NCBI GenBank assembly: GCA_041180805.1
Contig: JBEGQX010000295.1
Location: 1 to 6,089 of the forward strand
DNA length: 6,089 nucleotides
Origin: JBEGQX01 sp041180805
GTDB lineage: Bacteria > Planctomycetota > Planctomycetia > Gemmatales > Gemmataceae
Direction: 5' to 3'
The notes beneath the pieces were generated by a model, which saw nothing but the letters and a program-made list of their open reading frames with translations, was not told the DNA's origin and did no database searches. The position numbers were made by a program, and so were the translations under genes. Positions 1 through 5,533 of this stretch are shown piece by piece (the first letter of the stretch is position 1; each line of letters begins with the position of its first letter).

Positions 1-8
1 CAAAATTC

Positions 9-38
9 TTGTCCTAAAAACCGCCCTGGTGTTAATAC
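9..38 (+). promoter_or_regulatory. Weak candidate promoter upstream of the sigma-factor operon
   Basis: This is the only non-coding stretch before the first gene, so the operon promoter should lie here or just left of the window. TTGTCC at 9-14 and TAATAC at 33-38 are 18 bases apart. They match the housekeeping hexamers at 4 of 6 and 3 of 6 positions. An autoregulated ECF operon would normally have an ECF-type promoter, and I see no clear one. The call rests only on position and a weak match, and it could be chance. Confidence 0.2.
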
Positions 39-67
39 TAAGTAGGCCCTTTGAAAACGCATGAAAA

Positions 68-589
68 ATGAACGAAAAAACCCTTCAAGCAACCCGACTT
101 TGGACTTTGGCAATGCCTGGCGTTTCGGCATTCATCACCTCCATCGTCAGGAACTTTGAGGACAGGAACGATATTCTTCAAGATACCGCGGTTGCAGTCG
201 TGGAATCTTTTGAAAAATATGATCCCGCTTATAACTTTACCGCATGGGCCATCGGCATAGCCCGAAACAAAATTCGAAACCATTTCCGAAACAAGCCCTT
301 CCTGCAAACCGGCTTCGAGGAAGATGTGATCGATGCCATAGCGACTGCGTTTGAAAAAACCATCGAACCAAATCCAAGACTGGGGTTTCTCAACGAATGC
401 GTGGAGCGATTGGATGCCAGGTCGCGGGAATTATGCGACCTGCGATACAAGAGCGACATTAAACCGGCGCAAATCGGCCAGAAACTTGGAATGACCGCAA
501 ACTCGATCTCCAAATCGCTTCTCCGAATCCGGGAACGCCTCAGGGAATGCATCAACCTCAAGGCCCGGCAGGCGGGGTTGACACCATGA
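68..589 (+). CDS. ECF-family RNA polymerase sigma factor (Rhodopirellula/Verrucomicrobium type)
   Basis: This 173-residue protein is a cytoplasmic sigma-70 family factor that would direct RNA polymerase to a small set of promoters. It has only regions 2 and 4, as ECF sigma factors do. Region 2 spans about residues 18-75, with the DILQDT element at 35-40 (core-polymerase contact) and FTAWAIGIARNKIRNHFR at 57-74 (-10 recognition). Region 4 spans about 108-162, with a helix-turn-helix around QIGQKLGMTANSISKSLLRI that would read the -35 element. The length and the ending ...RERLREC fit the short ECF group common in Planctomycetota and Verrucomicrobiota. An in-frame TGA at 62-64 lies just upstream, so the ATG at 68 is the first possible ATG start. 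No close Shine-Dalgarno is visible. The ATG at 61 is out of frame. Its stop overlaps the next gene's start (ATGA), which suggests translational coupling to its likely anti-sigma factor. The target promoters are unknown, but the downstream operon is the obvious candidate. Confidence 0.93.
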   Translation: MNEKTLQATRLWTLAMPGVSAFITSIVRNFEDRNDILQDTAVAVVESFEKYDPAYNFTAWAIGIARNKIRNHFRNKPFLQTGFEEDVIDAIATAFEKTIEPNPRLGFLNECVERLDARSRELCDLRYKSDIKPAQIGQKLGMTANSISKSLLRIRERLRECINLKARQAGLTP

Positions 590-1527
590 ACCCGAACATG
601 CGAACCCATATCCATCATTATCTGGATGGCATCACTGACGAGAAACAGCAAAGGGAACTTGGGAATTGGATCAAACAATGCCCGGAAAACGCCTTCTTTT
701 TCGCCGAGGAAGTCGCTCTTCACAATCATCTGGCGGACATCATTCAGGCCCACAACGAGGTTGCTTGTATCGCGCCGGCTGAAACCGTTGCCATGAAAAG
801 CCCGTTCACTTGGAGCCGTGTGTGGGGCCCTGTGGGCCTGGTGTTGGCGGCCTGCCTGATGTTGCTTTTGTACTCGGGCATTCCAAGGCTGAATGCCGCC
901 CAGGAATTTCAGAAATTGCTGGATGGCTCGGAGAAATTCCCCGACCGAACCTACCGCATTCAAAGTCTGGACAGCCACCCCGATACCCCGGATGAGCACC
1001 GGCTGCCATTGGATAACGCGATTCTGCATGTAAGGAACCCGGACAAGTTTGTGTTGATTGGAACATTTCCCAACGGAGACAAGTTCCAAAACGGTTCCGA
1101 TGGCGAGAGGGGTTGGTCGATCCCACCTCGTGGCAGGGTGCAAACCAGCAACGATCCCATGAGATTTCGCGGGGCCCTGCCGGGGCATCACCACGGTATC
1201 CCATTCGTCAACCTGAAGATGGATCTCATCCAACTGCGTGAGGCATACTCGATTGGCTTCGCAGGCAACCATCCAAACGGCTGGCCTGGAATCACCCTTT
1301 CCAAAAAGTCCAATGAATACCGGGGACCAAGGAATATTTCCATTTGGTATGACCGGGATTCGGGAGTCATCCAGCAGATGGATTTCCATGGGATGCCCAA
1401 AGCCAGGGGTGGCCCCGACAACCTGTCGGTCAGCCTGATAAACACAAATCCCCTGGGAGATTCATTTTTTCAGCATCAGTCTCATCATGGGGCGGACCGC
1501 ATCATCCAGCAGGAGGAATTTCCGTGA
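586..1527 (+). CDS. Probable membrane-bound anti-sigma factor with a LolA/RseB-like extracytoplasmic domain
   Basis: This 313-residue protein is likely the anti-sigma partner of the preceding gene. Residues 7-60 (YLDGITDEKQQRELGNWIK, then a helix with FFFAEEVALHNHLAD) resemble the N-terminal segment of FecR-like regulators in PVC bacteria. Such a segment would face the cytoplasm and hold the sigma factor. One membrane helix lies at about 79-99 (GPVGLVLAACLMLLLYSG). Residues 105-313 would be outside and are rich in beta-strand patterns. The order 'NPDKFVLIG', 'GSDGERGW', 'WYDRDSGVIQQMDF' recalls LolA/RseB-like folds, which bind lipid or sense the envelope. It ends with a His-rich FFQHQSHHGADR at 294-305. 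No zinc-type HxxxCxxC anti-sigma motif is present. The start at 586 is preferred over the in-frame ATG at 547 because it gives an ATGA overlap with the sigma stop and has a G-rich stretch just upstream. The anti-sigma role is inferred from position, topology and the N-terminal pattern. The LolA-like assignment is tentative. Confidence 0.72.
   Translation: MNPNMRTHIHHYLDGITDEKQQRELGNWIKQCPENAFFFAEEVALHNHLADIIQAHNEVACIAPAETVAMKSPFTWSRVWGPVGLVLAACLMLLLYSGIPRLNAAQEFQKLLDGSEKFPDRTYRIQSLDSHPDTPDEHRLPLDNAILHVRNPDKFVLIGTFPNGDKFQNGSDGERGWSIPPRGRVQTSNDPMRFRGALPGHHHGIPFVNLKMDLIQLREAYSIGFAGNHPNGWPGITLSKKSNEYRGPRNISIWYDRDSGVIQQMDFHGMPKARGGPDNLSVSLINTNPLGDSFFQHQSHHGADRIIQQEEFP
1511..1516 (+). promoter_or_regulatory. 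Strong Shine-Dalgarno (AGGAGG) fixing the GTG start at 1524
   Basis: AGGAGG is a perfect anti-16S match, placed 7 bases before the GTG at 1524 and inside the end of the anti-sigma gene. It supports the unusual GTG start and the GTGA overlap. It is the best ribosome-binding site in the window. This suggests that the first structural gene is translated more strongly than the two regulatory genes before it. Confidence 0.8.
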
Positions 1528-2306
1528 GCAAGACATTCTTGTTTGTAAGGGCAGGCCGTTTCGGGGCAATTTTCCTGATCTGTGCGATGATGGTTGCCCT
1601 AAGTTATTCCGTTCTAAATGGGCAGGAAAACAAATCGGCACCCGGCAAAGGTGAAAAAGGAAAAGGGAAGGGCAAGGGGGGTGGGCCTTCAGGTTTGATC
1701 AAGCCCACCATGGCGGACACCATCCAGGCAAACATCTATGCCGACAACTGGTTTATGATGTACATCAACGGCAAACTTACCGCCGTGGACCCCATTGACT
1801 TTATCCCGCACAATGTGGTTAGCGTGGACATCCTTCCGGAATACCCCATGCATATCGCTATCATGGCAAAAGATAATGCGGATCCCAAGACAGGGCTGGA
1901 GTACGGGAACCACATAGGGGACGGGGGATTCATCCTGAAGTTTTCAGACGGAACAGTCTCCAATATGAAATGGAAGGCCAAAAGTTTCTTCACCGGCCCG
2001 CTCAATCATGATGTGAACAATCCCAAGGTAAAGCACGAACCCATACCGGATAACTGGTTTGAACCGAACTATGACGACAGCAAGTGGGAAAATGCCAAGG
2101 AATACACGCAGGAACGGGTAAACCCAAAGGAACCTTTCTTCAAGGCGGATTTCAAGAACGCACGGTTTATCTGGACGAATGACCTGGACCTGGACAACAC
2201 CGTCATTTTTCGCACCAAGATTGAAAAAGCCGATTGGAAGCCGCGTTGGAATACAAAACCCAACCTTGATGTGAGTGGCGCGATCCCATGGAAAGGCAGC
2301 AAATGA
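1524..2306 (+). CDS. Secreted protein with a probable galactose-binding-like beta-sandwich domain
   Basis: This 260-residue protein has a hydrophobic signal peptide at about residues 13-32 (GAIFLICAMMVALSYSV, likely cut near NGQ/ENK). A Lys/Gly low-complexity segment follows at 41-54. The rest (about 62-240) looks like one beta-sandwich. 'ADNWFMMYINGKL' at 73-85 matches the 'd..y.lyvNG' strand of galactose-binding-like domains. It is followed by a strand pair 'NVVSVDILPEYPMHIAIMAKDN', by 'YDDSKWENA' at 183-191, and by a closing 'ARFIWTNDLDLDNTVIFRTKI' region near 213-233. These elements are typical of carbohydrate-binding modules attached to glycosidases. Here the domain stands alone with no enzyme part, so a binding or scaffold role outside the cytoplasm is inferred. 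The ligand is unknown. It overlaps the gene before (GTGA) and the gene after (ATGA), so it is co-translated with both. I cannot name a family; the fold call is moderate and the secretion call is strong. Confidence 0.75.
   Translation: MSKTFLFVRAGRFGAIFLICAMMVALSYSVLNGQENKSAPGKGEKGKGKGKGGGPSGLIKPTMADTIQANIYADNWFMMYINGKLTAVDPIDFIPHNVVSVDILPEYPMHIAIMAKDNADPKTGLEYGNHIGDGGFILKFSDGTVSNMKWKAKSFFTGPLNHDVNNPKVKHEPIPDNWFEPNYDDSKWENAKEYTQERVNPKEPFFKADFKNARFIWTNDLDLDNTVIFRTKIEKADWKPRWNTKPNLDVSGAIPWKGSK
1644..1685 (+). repeat. Lys/Gly low-complexity segment after the signal peptide (residues 41-54)
   Basis: The segment encodes GKGEKGKGKGKGGG, a simple GK-repeat tract between the signal peptide and the folded domain. 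It is strongly basic and probably unstructured. It is the first of four Lys/Gly-rich segments, one in each exported protein of the cluster. Confidence 0.8.
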
Positions 2307-4093
2307 AGCAGATATTTTACGCATGGGTTGCATTCGGATTGCTTTGGAATTCCCAGGCGCTTTTTGCCCACCCAGGGCACGAAACGGATGCACCCTTGAA
2401 AACCTGGCACCTGATCTCGCCCGATAAAAAGGTCCGCGCCTCGTTCCTTTTACTGCAAAGCGACAGGGTAAAGCTTAGCCTTCAGGATGGATCCACCTTG
2501 GAAACATCGCTGGGAAATCTTTCCACCGAAGACCAGGAATGGGTGAAGGAACGCAAAGCCGAAATTGACCGGCTTCAGAATCAAACCGGTTTATTGTCGG
2601 CAACAGTCCCGGACCAAAACAACCCTAGAGCAGGCCAGGACCGCGCCGTGGCATTATTGGTATTCATGGCCGGCCTGGTCTGCGTGATCGCCGTGGCCCG
2701 GCACTTCCAGACCCCACAGATTCAGATTCCCCTGATGATTCCTTGCATCTTGGTTCTTTTGTGGGGAATCTCGATTGAGAACAGTCATGGAAACCAGGAC
2801 ACCAAACCAGCCATTGAAAAAGCTTTTGAACCATTCAAGGGGAAAATCAACTACCGGATGGATGACAGCTTTTTCTATGTGGAATCCAAGGGCATCCCTG
2901 ATCACCCCATGATGATTGGCATTCGCGCCTGGCAGCAGCAAGTTCCAATTCCCCAACCATACTTTGGGAAAAACGCCTGGCAAATCCCCCTGAAACCCAA
3001 AATGGCGGAAAGGCCTGTATCGGCAAAAAGTGCCCTTTTCAGGGGTGCGATAGCGCTTGCCATCAATGGTATTCCCATTTTCAACCCCATTAAGAACGAT
3101 GGCAGGACTGATACCTTGATTGCCGGGGAACTGGATGAATACGGTGGCCATTGCGGGCGTGCGGATGATTACCACTACCACATCGGGCCCGTGCATCTCC
3201 AAAAAATCGCGGGGGCGAATAACCCGATTGGCTACGCCCTGGATGGATTCCCGCTTTATGGCTACACCGACGCCAACGGCAATGAACCAAAAGACCTGGA
3301 TAAGTTCAACGGCCGCATGGAGAAAGATGGCTACAAGTACTACTCAACCAAAAAATACCCCTACATCAACGGTGGAATGAGGGGAGAAGTCCAGGTTGCC
3401 GGTGATCAGGTTGACCCACAACCAAGGGCAAATCCAATCCGCCCGGACGGCAGGCCCCTGCAAGGCGCCAAGATCACCGGGTTCACCAAAAATGAATCGA
3501 CAAAAACCAACACCCTGAAATACGAGATCAACGGCAAGCCCGGGTATGTGATTTATACCGAACAGGGTAACGGCAGATACCAATTCCAGTTCAAGGAACC
3601 CAATGGAAAAGTCACCACCTCGGATTACGAGGCTAAATCCAAGGAAGGGAAGGGTGGCAAAAAGGGCGGAGATGACAAAAAAGGGAAAGACAAAGCTGAC
3701 AACAAAAAAGATGACAAACAAAAAAAGAAAGGCCCCGACGGACCGATGCTTCCCTGGCTCGGCGCCCACTTCGAGGAACTGGACACCGACAAGGATGGTT
3801 TCCTTACCTTGGAAGAAATCCGCAAGGAAGTGGATAAAACCTTCTCGGGCTTTGACATGAACAAGGATGGAAAATTGACCCGGGATGAGTATTCCGGCAG
3901 GGGAACCGCGGTTAGGTCTGCACTGGCGGGGTTTGTCAAAGGTCACTCCGATGAAATCTCGGATAAAGACGGCACGATCACCCGCCAATCGCTTCTGGAC
4001 GCAATGACGAAAATGTTTGAAAAGGCAGACCGCAAGAAATCCGGAAAAATCTCCAAGTCGGATGCATCCCAGGGCGGAAGGATGAAACAATAA
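2303..4093 (+). CDS. Exported SHD1 - two membrane helices - YHYH domain - EF-hand protein
   Basis: This 596-residue multidomain protein starts with a signal peptide at 1-22 (cut after ALFA), leaving HPGHE at the mature N-terminus. Residues 32-85 match the SHD1 domain: 'KTW', 'VRASFLLLQSDRVKLSLQDG', 'LGNLSTEDQEWV'. Two hydrophobic helices follow at about 115-133 and 142-158, predicted as a hairpin that returns the chain to the outside. Residues about 180-425 hold the YHYH module, with 'GGHCGRADDYHYHIGPVH' at 281-298 and 'GYALDGFPLYGY' at 310-321. A Lys-rich linker (446-477) leads to a calcium-binding part. Loops D494-E505 and D518-E529 are canonical EF-hands; loops near 552-563 and 576-587 are degenerate. 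The start at 2303 is preferred over the ATG at 2288. It gives an ATGA overlap with the previous stop, a GGAAAGG site 6 bases upstream and a cleaner signal peptide. The biochemical function of YHYH domains is not established to my knowledge; metal binding is plausible. Domain calls are firm and the role is unknown. Confidence 0.88.
   Translation: MKQIFYAWVAFGLLWNSQALFAHPGHETDAPLKTWHLISPDKKVRASFLLLQSDRVKLSLQDGSTLETSLGNLSTEDQEWVKERKAEIDRLQNQTGLLSATVPDQNNPRAGQDRAVALLVFMAGLVCVIAVARHFQTPQIQIPLMIPCILVLLWGISIENSHGNQDTKPAIEKAFEPFKGKINYRMDDSFFYVESKGIPDHPMMIGIRAWQQQVPIPQPYFGKNAWQIPLKPKMAERPVSAKSALFRGAIALAINGIPIFNPIKNDGRTDTLIAGELDEYGGHCGRADDYHYHIGPVHLQKIAGANNPIGYALDGFPLYGYTDANGNEPKDLDKFNGRMEKDGYKYYSTKKYPYINGGMRGEVQVAGDQVDPQPRANPIRPDGRPLQGAKITGFTKNESTKTNTLKYEINGKPGYVIYTEQGNGRYQFQFKEPNGKVTTSDYEAKSKEGKGGKKGGDDKKGKDKADNKKDDKQKKKGPDGPMLPWLGAHFEELDTDKDGFLTLEEIRKEVDKTFSGFDMNKDGKLTRDEYSGRGTAVRSALAGFVKGHSDEISDKDGTITRQSLLDAMTKMFEKADRKKSGKISKSDASQGGRMKQ
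3638..3733 (+). repeat. Lys-rich low-complexity linker (residues 446-477)
   Basis: About 32 residues made almost only of Lys, Gly, Asp and Asn separate the YHYH module from the EF-hand region. The stretch contains KGGKKGG at 450-456. The DNA at 3650-3669 that encodes it matches 5464-5483 in the sulfatase gene at 19 of 20 bases and in the same reading frame. It is probably a flexible basic linker. Confidence 0.8.
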
Positions 4094-4095
4094 CC

Positions 4096-5517
4096 ATGAA
4101 AAAACACAATCACCTTATAATTCTGGCGACTACGTTGGCACTACTTTTAGCCCAAGGTTCCCTATCTGCCGCCGGAAAGCCTAATATCATTTTCATGCTA
4201 TCAGACGACCAGGGCTGGAACGGCCTTTCGGTTGCCATGCACCCCGATATACCCTCATCCAAGGGGGCCAACTTTCACACTCCGAACCTGGAAAAATTCG
4301 CCAGCCAGGGAATGAGGTTTAGTGCGGCCTACGCCCCGGCGCCTGTCTGCTCCCCCACCAGAATCAGCCTGCAAACTGGCAAAAGCCCCGCGGCACTCAA
4401 ATGGACCAAAGCTGCCCCACCCGAACAGGGCAGGAAATTAACCGAGCCTGCCAACATCAAGGATTTATCATCTAATGAAACGACCGTGGCGGAAATCCTG
4501 AGAAGTGCCGGTTATGCCACCGCCCATTATGGCAAGTGGCACATCCGCGGCGGCGGACCAGGAAACCACGGCTACGATGAACATGATGGCGACACGGGTA
4601 ACGAGCAAGCCTACAAATTCACCGACCCCAATCCTGTCGACATTTTTGGAATGGCGAAACGCGCATCAGCGTTCATGGAAAAGAACAAAAAGGCGGGCAA
4701 GCCCTTTTACATTCAGCTTTCCTGGAATGCCTTGCATGCCTCCGAGAACGCACTGAAAGCCACCCTTGCAAAATATGAGAAGCTGGGTGCAGGTAAAAAC
4801 GCCACCAGGGCTGCCATCACCGAGGATCTCGATACAGGGGTGGGTGAGGTATTAAAGGCTGTGGAAACATTGGGGTTATCAGACAACACCTACATCATCT
4901 ACATGGCGGATAACGGGATGGGTGGCGGAGGCGGCAGGGCACCTTTGGCAGGTGGAAAGGGAGATGTCTATGAGGCTGGAATTCGCGTGCCATTCATCAT
5001 TCGTGGCCCGGGTATAAAAGCAAACTCCTGGTGCCACACAAGAATTGTCGGCTACGACCTGTACCCCACTTTTTGTGAATGGGCAGTGATTCCAAGGGAA
5101 AAACTACCCAGGGGAATCGAGGGAGGCAGCATAGCAAGTCTGGTGGCAAATAATGGCCAGGGAAAAGTCACACGGCCGCGGGAGGAACTTGTCTTTCACT
5201 TTCCCCATTATCAGAACGGAGAGACACCCCATTCCGCCATATTTCTGGGCAATCTGAAACTGATCAAATTTTACGAGGAAAACCGATTGTTGCTTTTTGA
5301 TATTTCCAAGGATCTTCGTGAAAGCAATAACCTGGCAGCAAAAATGCCCCAGGAAACTTCCAACCTTAGCCGGAAATTGTCGGAATACCTGGTATCGGTT
5401 CAGGCGCAGATGCCAAATCCCAATCCAAAGTATGACCCGTCAAACCCTGGTATGGAAAATAAAAAGGGTGGCAAAAAAGGCGGCAAAGGAAAGCCGGGAA
5501 AACCATCAGGCAACTAA
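4096..5517 (+). CDS. Secreted formylglycine-dependent sulfatase
   Basis: This 473-residue arylsulfatase-superfamily hydrolase would cleave sulfate esters, probably in the periplasm or outside the cell. A signal peptide covers about 1-25 (LIILATTLALLLAQGSLSA). The N-terminal core starts at 'KPNIIFMLSDDQGW', with D37 and D38 as likely calcium ligands. The catalytic Cys is C85 in CSPTR (85-89), the CxPxR site converted to formylglycine by a maturase. The second signature is 'GYATAHYGKWH' at 139-149 (K147, H149). 'LSWNALHA' near 208-215 supplies a further active-site His, and 'MADNG' at 270-274 gives D272 and N273. K288 sits in 'GGKGDVYEAGIRVPF'. The length is normal for the family. An extra Lys/Gly tail occupies 456-470. 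No formylglycine-generating enzyme lies in the window, so it must act from elsewhere. The gene starts 2 bases after the preceding stop, with only a distant GGAAGG upstream. Substrate and subfamily cannot be read from the sequence; carbohydrate sulfate is the likely class in this context. Confidence 0.94.
   Translation: MKKHNHLIILATTLALLLAQGSLSAAGKPNIIFMLSDDQGWNGLSVAMHPDIPSSKGANFHTPNLEKFASQGMRFSAAYAPAPVCSPTRISLQTGKSPAALKWTKAAPPEQGRKLTEPANIKDLSSNETTVAEILRSAGYATAHYGKWHIRGGGPGNHGYDEHDGDTGNEQAYKFTDPNPVDIFGMAKRASAFMEKNKKAGKPFYIQLSWNALHASENALKATLAKYEKLGAGKNATRAAITEDLDTGVGEVLKAVETLGLSDNTYIIYMADNGMGGGGGRAPLAGGKGDVYEAGIRVPFIIRGPGIKANSWCHTRIVGYDLYPTFCEWAVIPREKLPRGIEGGSIASLVANNGQGKVTRPREELVFHFPHYQNGETPHSAIFLGNLKLIKFYEENRLLLFDISKDLRESNNLAAKMPQETSNLSRKLSEYLVSVQAQMPNPNPKYDPSNPGMENKKGGKKGGKGKPGKPSGN
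5461..5505 (+). repeat. Lys/Gly C-terminal tail of the sulfatase (residues 456-470)
   Basis: This basic tail lies outside the sulfatase fold and includes KGGKKGG at 457-463, identical to a peptide in the linker of the upstream YHYH protein. The coding DNA is nearly identical too (19 of 20 bases). Sulfatases do not normally need such a tail, so it may serve attachment, localisation or interaction. Confidence 0.8.
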
Positions 5518-5533
5518 AAACACGGGATGTCTC

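Noticed and set aside
547..585. Longer start for the anti-sigma gene at ATG 547
   Set aside because: It would add 13 residues inside the sigma gene. The ATG at 586 gives the ATGA overlap, sits after a G-rich stretch and begins directly at the FecR-like segment.
229..1389. Long open frame of 386 codons on the minus strand
   Set aside because: It lies opposite the well-supported sigma and anti-sigma genes. Its translation shows no recognisable domain and it spans the junction of two real genes. It is best explained as a shadow frame from codon bias.
2288..2302. Longer start for the YHYH protein at ATG 2288
   Set aside because: It would put five extra polar or charged residues (MERQQ) before the signal peptide and place the GGAAAGG ribosome site inside the coding sequence. 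The start at 2303 gives a normal signal peptide and a coupled ATGA overlap.
3638..3733. Tandem repeat array or CRISPR-like structure in the Lys-rich DNA
   Set aside because: The repetition is irregular, stays in frame and encodes a low-complexity linker. There are no fixed-length repeats or spacers.
3603..3860. Plus-strand 85-codon frame rich in Lys and Arg
   Set aside because: It is an out-of-frame reading of the Lys-rich linker in the YHYH gene. The composition comes from the low-complexity DNA and there is no independent start signal.
3344..4090. Minus-strand open frame of 248 codons opposite the EF-hand region
   Set aside because: The Phe/Val-rich runs are the reverse complement of the Lys-rich linker and EF-hand codons. 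The sense strand shows clear domains, so this is a shadow.
5518..5533. Possible terminator or promoter between the sulfatase and phosphoesterase genes
   Set aside because: The gap is only 16 bases and has no inverted repeat or T-run, so read-through is the simpler view.
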